Notes: generated from the sequence alone by a model not told the origin. Counted from the stretch's first letter, positions 16,728 to 25,082 are shown. The stretch is 64,000 nucleotides of DNA from Streptomyces changanensis (GCF_024600715.1 NZ_CP102332.1:1736001-1800000); one strand, 5' to 3'. Translations and numbers: made by a program.

Positions 16728-18376
16728 ACCGCCCACCAGACCGTCGTGTCCGCGGGCAGCTCCACGGTGCCGGTGACGCTGGTGCGGACCGGCTCGTTGG
16801 CGAGGAGCATCCGGCCGGGGACGTCGATGGAGACCGGCGCGCCGGTGGTGTTCGCGGTGCACACGAACCCCTCGCGGCCGAACGCCAGGACGCCCTCGGG
16901 CGCGTCCAGCCACTGCAGCTCCTCGCCCGCGCCCAGCCCCGGCTGCTCGCGCCGGACGCGCAGGGCGCTGCGGTACAGCTCCAGGGTGGAACCGGCCACG
17001 CCGGTCTGGGCCTCGACGCTCAGCGCCCCCCAGGTGGCGGGCTGCGGCAGCCAGCTGCCGCCGGAGCCGAAGCCGTACGAGGCGCCCCCGACCGTCCACG
17101 GGATCGGCACGCGGCAGCCGTCGCGGAAGCCGTCCTGGCCGGTGGCGCGGAAGAACGACGGGTCCTGGCGGACCTCGTCCGGCAGGTCGGTGACGTCCGG
17201 CAGGCCGAGCTCCTCGCCCTGGTAGACGTAGGCCGAGCCGGGCAGCGCCAGCATCAGGAGCGTCGCGGCGCGGGCGCGGCGCAGGCCGAGCTCGCGGTCG
17301 CCGGGCTCGCGCAGCTGGGTGCCGAGGCCGGGCGGGTTGGCGAAGCGGGTGGCGTGGCGGGTGACGTCGTGGTTGGAGAGCACCCAGGTGGCGGGGGCGC
17401 CGACCGGACGCATCGCGGCGAGCGAGGCGTCGATGACGGAGCGGAGCTCGGCGGCGTCCCAGTGGGTGCCCAGGTACTGGAAGTTGAACGCCTGGTGCAT
17501 CTCGTCGGGGCGCACGTAGTCGGCGGTGCGCTCGACGGTGGGCGTCCACGCCTCGGCGACGAGGACGCGCTCGCCGTCGTACTCCTCCAGGACCGCGCGC
17601 CAGCTGCGGTAGATCTCGTGGACGCCGTCCTGGTCGAAGAAGGGCATCACGTCGTTGCCGAGCAGCTTCAGCTGGTCGTGGGCGCCGATGTCGGGCAGGC
17701 CGGGCGCCTTGACGAGGCCGTGGGCGACGTCGACGCGGAAGCCGTCGACGCCCATGTCGAGCCAGAAGCGCAGGATGGAGCGGAACTCGTCGCGGACGGC
17801 CGGGTGGTCCCAGTTGAAGTCGGGCTGCTCGGGGGCGAACAGGTGGAGGTACCACTCGCCGTCCTCGACGCGGGTCCAGGCGGGGCCGCCGAAGATGGAC
17901 TCCCAGTCGTTGGGCGGCAGTTCGCCGTTCGCGCCCTTGCCGGGGCGGAAGTGGTAGCGCTCGCGCAGCGGGGAGCCGGGCCCCTCGCGCAGGGCGCGCT
18001 GGAACCACTCGTGCTGGTCGGAGGAGTGGTTGGGGACGAGGTCGACGATGATGCGCAGGCCGAGCTCGTGGGCCTCGCGGACGAGCGCGTCGGCGTCGAG
18101 CAGGGTGCCGAACATGGGGTCGATGGCCCGGTAGTCGGCGACGTCGTACCCGGCGTCGGCCTGCGGGGAGGCGTAGAAGGGGCTCAGCCAGACGGCGTCG
18201 ACGCCGAGCTCCCTCAGGTACGGCAGCCGGCTGCGGATGCCCTGGAGGTCGCCCATGCCGTCACCGTTGCCGTCGGCGAAGCTGCGCGGGTAGACCTGGT
18301 AGATCACCGCTTCTCTCCACCAGCCGGAGTCCGTGCCGGTGGTCGGGGCGGCGGGGGCGGCGAGGTGCTGGGTCAT
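16724..18376 (-). CDS. aglA: GH13 alpha-glucosidase 1 (AglA-like)
   Basis: 550 aa, no signal peptide, cytoplasmic. It hydrolyses terminal alpha-1,4-linked glucose from imported maltose and maltodextrins. GH13 motifs: WWREAVIYQVYPRSF at the N-terminus, DLVPNHSS, DGFRVDVAHG with nucleophile Asp216, VAEAW with Glu275, and SNHD with Asp337. QPDFNW and GDLQGI are typical of the oligo-1,6/alpha-glucosidase branch. ATG 18376 has AGGGAAG upstream; the longer reading to 18445 adds only a Pro-rich stretch. It follows malG after 109 bp and overlaps the LacI gene. The order malE-malF-malG-aglA is that of the known Streptomyces maltose operon, so I use the symbol for this copy. Confidence 0.92.
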   Translation of the reverse strand: MTQHLAAPAAPTTGTDSGWWREAVIYQVYPRSFADGNGDGMGDLQGIRSRLPYLRELGVDAVWLSPFYASPQADAGYDVADYRAIDPMFGTLLDADALVREAHELGLRIIVDLVPNHSSDQHEWFQRALREGPGSPLRERYHFRPGKGANGELPPNDWESIFGGPAWTRVEDGEWYLHLFAPEQPDFNWDHPAVRDEFRSILRFWLDMGVDGFRVDVAHGLVKAPGLPDIGAHDQLKLLGNDVMPFFDQDGVHEIYRSWRAVLEEYDGERVLVAEAWTPTVERTADYVRPDEMHQAFNFQYLGTHWDAAELRSVIDASLAAMRPVGAPATWVLSNHDVTRHATRFANPPGLGTQLREPGDRELGLRRARAATLLMLALPGSAYVYQGEELGLPDVTDLPDEVRQDPSFFRATGQDGFRDGCRVPIPWTVGGASYGFGSGGSWLPQPATWGALSVEAQTGVAGSTLELYRSALRVRREQPGLGAGEELQWLDAPEGVLAFGREGFVCTANTTGAPVSIDVPGRMLLANEPVRTSVTGTVELPADTTVWWAV

Positions 18377-18411
18377 GTCTTCCCTGGGTGGAGTGGGTGG
18401 GGGCGGCGCCT

Positions 18412-18440
18412 GGTCCGGCGACTGGGCGTCGAGCCGGACC
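18412..18440 (-). repeat. Inverted repeat between malG and glucosidase 1
   Basis: GGTCCGGC (18412-18419) and GCCGGACC (18433-18440) form an 8-bp stem in the 109-bp gap. It may reduce or protect the downstream part of the transcript; it is too weak to call a terminator. Confidence 0.4.
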
Positions 18441-18485
18441 GGCACCGCCGTCTGGGCGCGTGGTGCCGGACGGGTCCGGGCGGGC

Positions 18486-19427
18486 TCAGCCCTTGGTGCC
18501 GCCCGCCGTGAGACCGGCGACGAGGTTCCGCTGGACCAGGAGGAACACCAGGCCCGCCGGAACCGAGATGATCACCGCGGAGGCCGTGAGGTAGCCCCAC
18601 TCGGCCTTGTGCTGGCCGATGAAGCTCTGCAGGCCGACGGAGAGGGTGAGCATCGAGTCGGTGGAGAGGAAGGCGCGGGCGAAGGCGACCTCCCCCCACG
18701 CGGTGATGAAGGAGTAGAACGCGGTGACGGCGAGGCCGGGCTTCGCCAGCGGCAGGATCAGCCGGTAGAAGGTGCCGAAGGGGGTGAGCCCGTCGACGCG
18801 GCCGGCCTCGTCGATCTCGTGCGGGATGGTGTCGAAGTAGCCCTTCATCATCCAGGCGCAGAACGGCACCGACACCGAGCAGTAGGTGAGGATCAGCCCG
18901 AGGTGGGAGTCGAGCAGGCCCATGCCGCCGAGGATGTTGTAGAGCGCGACGATCAGCACCGCGACCGGGAACATCTGCGTGAGGAGCAGCACCCACATCA
19001 GCGACCGGTGGCCGGGGAAGCGCATCCGGGAGATGGCGTAGCCGGTGGACGCGGCGACGAAGACGCCGACGACGGTGGTGCCGGCGGCCACGATCACCGA
19101 GTTGGCGAACCAGCGCGGGAACTCGGTCTCGGTGAGGACGTACGCGTAGTTGCTGATCTCCAGACCGCCCTCGGCGCTGGTCGGCCTGGTCCAGCCGGAC
19201 CGGCCGCGCAGCGAGATGAAGACCATGTACGCGATCGGGAAGACGGCGACGAGGCTGGCGACGACCAGCGCGGCGTGCAGTCCGGCCGAGGCGAGCGGGG
19301 AGCGCTCCTCGCGGCCGCGGACCCTGCGGGGCCGGCCTGCGGAGCCGGAGCCGGCGCCGGCGGTGTCCGCCGTGCCGGGCGCGTGTGCGGTCACGGTGTT
19401 CTTCCGGGGTTCGGTCACCGTGCTCAT
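18486..19427 (-). CDS. malG: Maltodextrin ABC transporter permease MalG
   Basis: 313 aa integral membrane subunit. After a 45-residue charged, Gly/Arg-rich N-terminus come six membrane spans. The EAA loop that contacts the ATPase is visible near residues 215-235 (DEAGRVDGLTPFGTFYRLILPLAKPG). ATG 19427 overlaps the malF stop by 4 bp (ATGA), which indicates translational coupling. It forms the translocation pore with MalF. No ATPase gene is present in the cluster; in Streptomyces the shared ATPase MsiK, encoded elsewhere, serves such systems. Confidence 0.93.
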   Translation of the reverse strand: MSTVTEPRKNTVTAHAPGTADTAGAGSGSAGRPRRVRGREERSPLASAGLHAALVVASLVAVFPIAYMVFISLRGRSGWTRPTSAEGGLEISNYAYVLTETEFPRWFANSVIVAAGTTVVGVFVAASTGYAISRMRFPGHRSLMWVLLLTQMFPVAVLIVALYNILGGMGLLDSHLGLILTYCSVSVPFCAWMMKGYFDTIPHEIDEAGRVDGLTPFGTFYRLILPLAKPGLAVTAFYSFITAWGEVAFARAFLSTDSMLTLSVGLQSFIGQHKAEWGYLTASAVIISVPAGLVFLLVQRNLVAGLTAGGTKG

Positions 19428-20410
19428 CGGGCGGCCTCCTGGCGGTTGAGCAGCCGGCGGTAGAAGACGGCGAAGACGGCGAGCATGGAGAGGATGAGGA
19501 TGCCGTAGGTCGCGGCGGCCGCGTAGTCGCGCACCGAGCCGAAGGCCAGGCGGTAGGCGTACGTCACGAGGATCTCGCTGTGCAGGGCGTTCGCCTCGCC
19601 GAGCATCAGGTAGATGATCGGGAACATGTTGAACGTCCAGATCGTGCCGAGCATGATCACCGTGGCGCTGACCGGGCGCAGGCCGGGCAGGGTGACGTGG
19701 CGGAAGCGCTGCCAGGGGCTGGCGCCGTCCATCTCGGCGGCCTCGTACTGCTCGCCGGAGATGGACTGGAGGCCGCCGAGGATGGCGACCATCATGAACG
19801 GCACGCCGAGCCAGACGTTGACGCCGATGACGGCGACCTTCTGCATGAAGGTGTCGCCGAGCCAGTCGACGGGGCCGAGGCCGAGCTGCCCGAGGATCGC
19901 GTTGAAGATGCCGGACTCGGAGTTGTACATCATGCGCCAGATGTAGGTGGCGACGAACGCCGGCACCGCCCAGGGCAGGATGAGCAGCACGCGGTAGAGC
20001 GAACGGCCCCTGACCTTGCGGTTGAGCAGCAGGGCGAGGCCGAGGCCGATGGTGTAGTGGAAGAAGACGCAGGACGCGGTCCACGCCACGGTCCACAGGA
20101 GCTTCGGGTAGAACTCGCCGTCGGCGCCGGACAGCACCCGCCAGTAGTTGTCGAGGCCGACGAAGCGGTACGTGGCGGGGATCTCGGTCGCGCCGAGCTG
20201 TTTGGCGACGTTGAGCTCGTTGGCGTCGGTGAACGACAGGTAGACGCCGCGGCCCAGCGGATAGGCGACGAGCACGCCGATGACCAGCACCACCGGCAGG
20301 ACCATGGCCCAGGCGTACCAGTGCCGGTCGTAGGAGCGCTTCATGCGGGTGAGCAGCCCGGCCCTGGCAGGCCGCACGGCCGTGGCGGGATCTGCGGTGG
20401 CTGTCTTCAT
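19424..20410 (-). CDS. malF: Maltodextrin ABC transporter permease MalF
   Basis: 328 aa integral membrane subunit with six spans, the first at about residues 33-52 (WAMVLPVVLVIGVLVAYPLG). The EAA loop is at residues about 220-242 (YEAAEMDGASPWQRFRHVTL). It lacks the long periplasmic P2 loop of the E. coli protein, as expected for Gram-positive homologues. ATG 20410 lies 77 bp after malE, with a strong hairpin in the gap. It is coupled to malG by a 4-bp overlap. Confidence 0.93.
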   Translation of the reverse strand: MKTATADPATAVRPARAGLLTRMKRSYDRHWYAWAMVLPVVLVIGVLVAYPLGRGVYLSFTDANELNVAKQLGATEIPATYRFVGLDNYWRVLSGADGEFYPKLLWTVAWTASCVFFHYTIGLGLALLLNRKVRGRSLYRVLLILPWAVPAFVATYIWRMMYNSESGIFNAILGQLGLGPVDWLGDTFMQKVAVIGVNVWLGVPFMMVAILGGLQSISGEQYEAAEMDGASPWQRFRHVTLPGLRPVSATVIMLGTIWTFNMFPIIYLMLGEANALHSEILVTYAYRLAFGSVRDYAAAATYGILILSMLAVFAVFYRRLLNRQEAAR

Positions 20411-20440
20411 GGAAGTCTTTTCCCTCAGTGCGTACGGGTC

Positions 20441-20480
20441 CGGCCCGGACCGGCGCCCTGTCGGCTGCCGGTCCGGGCCG
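20441..20480 (-). repeat. Strong malE-malF intercistronic hairpin
   Basis: CGGCCCGGACCGGC (20441-20454) and GCCGGTCCGGGCCG (20467-20480) form a perfect 14-bp GC-only stem with a 12-base loop, starting 7 bp after the malE stop. A stable stem here would shield the malE 3' end or partly terminate, giving more binding protein than permease. Confidence 0.75.
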
Positions 20481-20487
20481 AGGGGGC

Positions 20488-21765
20488 TCAGTCGACCGAG
20501 TACTCCTTGAGGGAGCTGATGTTGGTCTTCCACTTGTCGGCGGTGGTGTCGAGACCCTTCTCGACGGTGGTGTTGCCCTTGAGGGTCTCGATGTACTGCT
20601 TGGTCCACTCGGCGAACATGTCGCTGACGCCGGCGACGGCCGGGCGGGCGGTGGAGTCGGCGAGCACGTTCTTGAAGGCCGCGCGGATCGGGTCGGCGAC
20701 GACCTTGATGGTGTACGCGTCGTCGCGGGTCGGCAGCACGCCGGTCTCGGTGGCGGCGAACTCCTGCGACGGGGCGGAGGTCATGAACGCCACGAACTTC
20801 TGGGCGGCCTCCTTGTGCGGGGCGTCGGCGCCGTTGTAGACGACGAGGTTGTGGCCGCCGGTGGGCGTGCCGGCCTTGCCGGCGGAGCCGGACGGGACCG
20901 GGGAGACGCCGAGGTTGTCCTTGTTCTTGAACGCCTTGCCGGTCAGGTCGTCGGCCGTGGACCACGGGCCGTTGATGACCATGGCGACCTTGCCGTCCTT
21001 GAAGGCGGCCTGCATGTTGTTGTAGCCGTCGGTGTAGTCCGGCTTGACCGCGACACCGCTCTTGATCATGTCGACGACCGTCCGGACGGCCTTCTTGCCG
21101 GGCTCGTCGTCGACGGTGATCTTCTTGGTGGCGGTGTCGACCATCGCGCCGCCCTCGCCGTACAGGAACGGCAGGGCGAAGTAGCTGTCCGGGTTGAGGT
21201 AGATGCCGTCGACGCCGGTCTTCTGCTTGATGGTCTTCGCGGCGGTGGACAGCTCGGCCCACGTCTTCGGCGGCTGGACGCCGGCCTTCGCGAAGACCTC
21301 CTTGTTGTAGAGGAGCGCGAGGGCGTCGGTGACCTGCGGGACGCCGTAGAGCTTGCCGTCGACCTTGGCGCCGTCGACCAGGCCCTGGTTGAAGGAGGCG
21401 ATCTCCTTGGCGGCCGGGGTGCCGTCGAGGGGGGCGAGGTACTGGTTTCGGGCGAGGCCGGCCGTCCAGCCGACGTCGGCGCGCAGGACGTCGGGGGCGT
21501 TGCCGGCCTGGGCGGCGGTCTTGTACTTCTGCTCCGCCTCGGCGAACGGGACGTTCTGGTACTTGACCTTGACGTCCTTGTGGGCCGCCTCGAACTTCTC
21601 GATCAGCTTCTTGTAGGTCGGCGCCTCGTTCGTCGCGTCCGAGGTGTCCCACCAGGTGATGGTGACCGGGCCGCCGCTCGCCTTGTCCCCACTGTCGCCG
21701 CCGCAGGCCGTCGCCGCGAGGGCCAGGCTCGCGACCAGCGCGGTGGCCGCTATGCCACGCCGCAT
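20488..21765 (-). CDS. malE: Maltose/maltodextrin-binding lipoprotein MalE
   Basis: 425 aa. The N-terminus is a lipoprotein signal (MRRGIAATALVASLALAATAC) with Cys21 as the lipidated residue. The mature part is a group-1 extracellular solute-binding protein: TITWWDTSDATNEAPTYKKL, VDGKLYGVPQVTDALALLYNK, KVAMVINGPWS. It captures maltodextrins outside the membrane and delivers them to MalFG. It is first in the operon malE-malF-malG-aglA-lacI, transcribed leftwards from the 379-bp divergent region that carries CTTGC-type operator half-sites. Homologues in Streptomyces are induced by maltose and repressed by MalR. Confidence 0.95.
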   Translation of the reverse strand: MRRGIAATALVASLALAATACGGDSGDKASGGPVTITWWDTSDATNEAPTYKKLIEKFEAAHKDVKVKYQNVPFAEAEQKYKTAAQAGNAPDVLRADVGWTAGLARNQYLAPLDGTPAAKEIASFNQGLVDGAKVDGKLYGVPQVTDALALLYNKEVFAKAGVQPPKTWAELSTAAKTIKQKTGVDGIYLNPDSYFALPFLYGEGGAMVDTATKKITVDDEPGKKAVRTVVDMIKSGVAVKPDYTDGYNNMQAAFKDGKVAMVINGPWSTADDLTGKAFKNKDNLGVSPVPSGSAGKAGTPTGGHNLVVYNGADAPHKEAAQKFVAFMTSAPSQEFAATETGVLPTRDDAYTIKVVADPIRAAFKNVLADSTARPAVAGVSDMFAEWTKQYIETLKGNTTVEKGLDTTADKWKTNISSLKEYSVD

Positions 21766-21808
21766 GTGAACTCCTTCAACTGATCCCGGGAAGACCGAGG
21801 CGGAAGAC

Positions 21809-21824
21809 CTTGCGAAGACTTGCC
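21809..21824 (-). promoter_or_regulatory. Direct CTTGC repeats in the malE leader
   Basis: CTTGCG (21809-21814) and CTTGCC (21819-21824), 10 bp apart (one helical turn), lie 44-59 bp before the malE start codon. They resemble half-sites of the MalR operators nearby. Confidence 0.4.
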
Positions 21825-21895
21825 ACCTGCCGACCGCTCCTTCGCGGCGCGCCGGGTTGCCAGGAACGTAACAGGGATGAAAACGAGCCGAAAGA

Positions 21896-21918
21896 CCTTG
21901 CGGCAACTTTCTGCAAGG
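21896..21918 (-). promoter_or_regulatory. Operator-like dyad upstream of malE
   Basis: CCTTGC (21896-21901) and GCAAGG (21913-21918) are symmetric around GGCAACTTTCT; the minus strand contains CTTGCAG. It lies about 130-153 bp from the malE start. The 379-bp malE/glucosidase-2 gap (21766-22144) otherwise shows no gene. Confidence 0.5.
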
Positions 21919-22041
21919 CGGAGGGATCGTTACATCGACGTGTCCCGACAGTTGCCGACGCATCGCTTGACACGCCTGCCGCGGGCGCCCCCGATGCGCT
22001 CCCGCAGGCCCCCGGCCGGGGCTTGCGGCGTCACGAAGGCT

Positions 22042-22080
22042 CCTGCAAGCCTTTCCGTAAAGCCTTGCAGGACCCTTGCA
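22042..22080 (+). promoter_or_regulatory. Large MalR-type operator before glucosidase 2
   Basis: CCTGCAAG (22042-22049) and CTTGCAGG (22064-22071) are perfect inverted copies; the inner bases CTTT and AAAG are also symmetric, giving a 30-bp dyad. A third CTTGCA follows at 22075-22080. It lies 65-103 bp before ATG 22145 and is the best-formed operator in the window. Confidence 0.65.
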
Positions 22081-22144
22081 TTCCGGCCTGGAACCGCCCG
22101 CCGCACCCGGCCCGCGCCGTACGACCGAGAGGCAGCCCGCGCAC

Positions 22145-23986
22145 ATGGCCCACGAGCTCACCCACCGCACCGCCCACCCGGCGCCGGAGCCCCGGCGGTC
22201 ACGGGAGGCCCCGGAGTCCTCCCTGCCCCTCCCGTCTCCCGAGCCTCCCGCGCCCTTCGCGCCCCCGGAGCCGTCGACGCCCCCGGAGCCGTCGGCGTCC
22301 CGGGCCCCCCGGGAGCGGCGCCCCGTGCCGCCCGCCCGCCCGGGCTGGTGGTGCGACGCCGTCATCTACGAGGTGTACGTCCGCTCCTTCGCCGACAGCG
22401 ACGGCGACGGCGTCGGGGACCTGCGCGGAGTGCGGGAGCGGCTGCCGCACCTCGCCCGGCTCGGCGCGGACGCCGTGTGGCTCACCCCCTTCTACGCCTC
22501 GCCCCAGGCCGACGGCGGCTACGACGTCGCCGACTACCGCGCCGTCGATCCCCTCTTCGGCGACCTGTCGGACGCCGACGACCTCGTGCGCGCCGCCCAC
22601 GAGCTGGGCCTGCGGGTGATCGTCGACATCGTGCCGAACCACACCTCCGACCGGCACCCCTGGTTCCGGGAGGCCCTCGCCGGCGACGGCCGCGACCGCT
22701 ACCACTTCCACCCCGGCCGGGGTCCGGACGGCTCCCTGCCGCCCAACGACTGGGAGTCCGTCTTCGGCGGGCCCGCCTGGACACGGGTCGCGGACGGCCA
22801 GTGGTACCTGCACCTCTTCGCCCCGCAGCAGCCCGACCTGAACTGGGAGAACGACGCGGTGCGCGCGGAGTTCGACTCGGTGCTGCGGTTCTGGCTCGAC
22901 CTCGGCGTCGACGGGTTCCGCGTCGACGTGGCCCACGGCATGGTGAAGGCCGCCGGGCTGCCCGACATCGGCCGGCGCGAGCAGGCCCGGCTGATCGGCT
23001 CGCAGCGGCTGCCCTTCTTCGACCAGGACGGCGTGCACGAGATCCACCGCGGCTGGCGGCGCCTCCTCGACTCCTACGACGGCCGGCGCATCGCGGTCGC
23101 CGAGGCGTGGGCGCCCTCGGCGGAGCGGCTCGCCCTGTACGTGCGCCCCGACGAGCTGCACCAGGCGTTCAACTTCGCGTACCTCCAGGCCCCCTGGGAC
23201 GCCGGGGCACTGCGGCGCGTGATCGAGGACTCGCTCCGGGCGACCACGTCGGTCGGCGCCCCCACGACATGGGTCCTCTCCAACCACGACGTCGTCCGCC
23301 ACACCACCCGCTACGGCAGCCTGCGCCGGGCCCGCGCGGCGGCGCTGCTCATGCTGGCGCTGCCCGGCTCCGCCTACCTGTACCAGGGTGAGGAGCTGGG
23401 TCTGCCCGAGGTGACGGACCTGCCCGACGAGGTGCGCCAGGACCCGGCGTTCCACCGCACCGAGGGCCAGGACGGCCTGCGCGACGGCTGCCGGGTGCCG
23501 ATCCCCTGGAGCGCGCGCGGTCCGTCGTACGGCTTCGGCCCCGGCGGCAGCTGGCTGCCGCAGCCCGCGGAGTGGGGCGGGCTGTCGGTCGAGGCGCAGA
23601 CCGGCGACCCGGCGTCGACGCTGGAGCTGTACCGCGCCGCCCTCGCCACGCGCCGCGCGCACCCGGCGCTCGGCGCGGGCGGTGACGACGGCGGACTCGA
23701 CTGGCTGCCCGTGCCGCCGGGGTTGCTGGCGTTCCGGCGCCGCGCGGCGGACGGCGGCGGGGTGGTGTGCGTCGCCAACACCACGGACCGCGCGGTGGAG
23801 ATCCCCCGCCCCGGCGGGCCGGAGGGCCGGCTGCTGCTCTCCAGCGCCCCCGCCGCGACGGGCCCGGGGGCGCCCGGCGGGACCGCGGCCGGGGAGGCGG
23901 GGGCGGGCGCCGGAGAGGCCGGGACCACGGCCGGGGAGGCGGCCGTCGTGGTCGCTCCCGACTCCTGCTCGTGGTGGGCAATCTGA
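22145..23986 (+). CDS. GH13 alpha-glucosidase 2, divergent from malE
   Basis: 613 aa, cytoplasmic by absence of a signal peptide. Residues 1-65 are a Pro/Glu-rich, probably disordered extension. The GH13 module then matches glucosidase 1 closely: WWCDAVIYEVYVRSF, DGFRVDVAHG with Asp261, VAEAW with Glu320, SNHD with Asp382, and the same QPDLNW and GFGPGGSWLPQPA blocks. A Gly/Ala/Glu-rich insert (about 570-598) precedes a conserved C-terminal tail ending SCSWWAI, compare TTVWWAV in glucosidase 1. It is therefore a paralogue, likely with an overlapping maltodextrin substrate range. malR follows after 25 bp on the same strand. The 22042 dyad suggests MalR control. Confidence 0.9.
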   Translation: MAHELTHRTAHPAPEPRRSREAPESSLPLPSPEPPAPFAPPEPSTPPEPSASRAPRERRPVPPARPGWWCDAVIYEVYVRSFADSDGDGVGDLRGVRERLPHLARLGADAVWLTPFYASPQADGGYDVADYRAVDPLFGDLSDADDLVRAAHELGLRVIVDIVPNHTSDRHPWFREALAGDGRDRYHFHPGRGPDGSLPPNDWESVFGGPAWTRVADGQWYLHLFAPQQPDLNWENDAVRAEFDSVLRFWLDLGVDGFRVDVAHGMVKAAGLPDIGRREQARLIGSQRLPFFDQDGVHEIHRGWRRLLDSYDGRRIAVAEAWAPSAERLALYVRPDELHQAFNFAYLQAPWDAGALRRVIEDSLRATTSVGAPTTWVLSNHDVVRHTTRYGSLRRARAAALLMLALPGSAYLYQGEELGLPEVTDLPDEVRQDPAFHRTEGQDGLRDGCRVPIPWSARGPSYGFGPGGSWLPQPAEWGGLSVEAQTGDPASTLELYRAALATRRAHPALGAGGDDGGLDWLPVPPGLLAFRRRAADGGGVVCVANTTDRAVEIPRPGGPEGRLLLSSAPAATGPGAPGGTAAGEAGAGAGEAGTTAGEAAVVVAPDSCSWWAI

Positions 23987-23997
23987 CGTGCGCCCGG

Positions 23998-24003
23998 TAC
24001 AGT
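23998..24003 (+). promoter_or_regulatory. -10 element of a possible leaderless malR promoter
   Basis: TACAGT ends 8 bp before the malR ATG (24012), with no Shine-Dalgarno site between. This would give malR its own leaderless transcript besides read-through from glucosidase 2. The -35 is poor. Confidence 0.35.
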
Positions 24004-24011
24004 CGCAGCAC

Positions 24012-25082
24012 ATGACCGCGCGGCTAGCCGACATCGCAGCCCAGGCGGGGGTCAGCGAAGCCACAGTCAGCCGCGTGCTCAACGGCAAGCCCGGTGTGGC
24101 CGCGGCCACCCGCCAGTCCGTCCTGGCCGCCCTGGACGTCCTCGGCTACGAACGCCCGGTGCGACTGCGGCAGCGCAGCGCGGGGCTGGTCGGATTGATC
24201 ACGCCGGAGCTGGACAACCCGATCTTCCCGGCGCTGGCCCAGGTCATCGGGCAGGCCCTGACCCGGCAGGGGTACACCCCCGTCCTGGCCACGCAGACAC
24301 CCGGCGGCTCCACCGAGGACGAGCTGACCGAGATGCTCGTCGAGCGGGGCGTCGCCGGGATCATCTTCGTCTCCGGCCTGCACGCCGACACCACCGCCGA
24401 CACCCAGCGCTACGACCAGCTGCGCGGCAAGGGCGTCCCGTTCGTGCTGATCAACGGCTTCTCGCCGCAGATCCAGGCGCCGTTCGTCTCGCCCGACGAC
24501 CGCGCCGCGATGAAGCTGGCCGTCACGCACCTCGTCTCCCTCGGGCACACCAGGATCGGTCTGGCCGTCGGCCCGAAGCGGTTCGTCCCCGTGCTCCGCA
24601 AGATCGAGGGCTTCCGCGACGGGCTGCGCGAACGGCTCGGCCTCTCCGCCGAGCAGGCCGAGGAGCTGGTGCAGCACTCCCTGTACACGCTCGAAGGCGG
24701 ACAGGCGGCGGCCGGCGCCCTCATCGAGCGGGGCTGCACGGCCGTGGTCTGCGCCAGCGACATGATGGCGCTGGGCGCCATCCGCGCCGCGCGCGGGCGG
24801 GGCCTGCACGTCCCCCGGGACGTCTCCGTCGTCGGCTTCGACGACTCCCCGCTCATAGCCTTCACCGACCCGCCCCTGACCACCATCCGCCAGCCGGTGC
24901 AGGCGATGGGACAGGCGGCGGTGCGGGCGCTGCTGGAGGAGGTCGGCGGGACGCCGGCGCCGCACAGCGAGTTCGTCTTCATGCCGGAACTGGTCGTGCG
25001 GGGATCCACGGCCTCCGGCCCCCAGGGCCAGAGGTCCTCCGAAAGACGGACGGATGGCGTCGAGAATCCGATTGAAGGATGA
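24012..25082 (+). CDS. malR: Maltose-operon repressor MalR (LacI family)
   Basis: 356 aa. The helix-turn-helix begins at residue 4 (RLADIAAQAGVSEATVSRVL); the effector domain ends with VSVVGFDDSPLIAFTDPPLTTIRQP. In S. coelicolor MalR represses malEFG and amylase genes through CTTGCAG-type sites, and such sites are found here at malE, at glucosidase 2 and at the amylase gene. It sits 25 bp after glucosidase 2, whereas in S. coelicolor malR is directly divergent from malE, so glucosidase 2 occupies a place between the two. The start at 24012 matches the usual few residues before the first helix. I prefer this copy over 15663 as the true MalR because of its position. Confidence 0.9.
   Translation: MTARLADIAAQAGVSEATVSRVLNGKPGVAAATRQSVLAALDVLGYERPVRLRQRSAGLVGLITPELDNPIFPALAQVIGQALTRQGYTPVLATQTPGGSTEDELTEMLVERGVAGIIFVSGLHADTTADTQRYDQLRGKGVPFVLINGFSPQIQAPFVSPDDRAAMKLAVTHLVSLGHTRIGLAVGPKRFVPVLRKIEGFRDGLRERLGLSAEQAEELVQHSLYTLEGGQAAAGALIERGCTAVVCASDMMALGAIRAARGRGLHVPRDVSVVGFDDSPLIAFTDPPLTTIRQPVQAMGQAAVRALLEEVGGTPAPHSEFVFMPELVVRGSTASGPQGQRSSERRTDGVENPIEG

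Noticed and set aside
15663..18008. Long open frame running from the LacI gene back through glucosidase 1
   Set aside because: The upstream part is Arg/Pro/Ala-rich shadow of the glucosidase gene in another frame; the GTG at 16727 with 4-bp overlap is the natural start.
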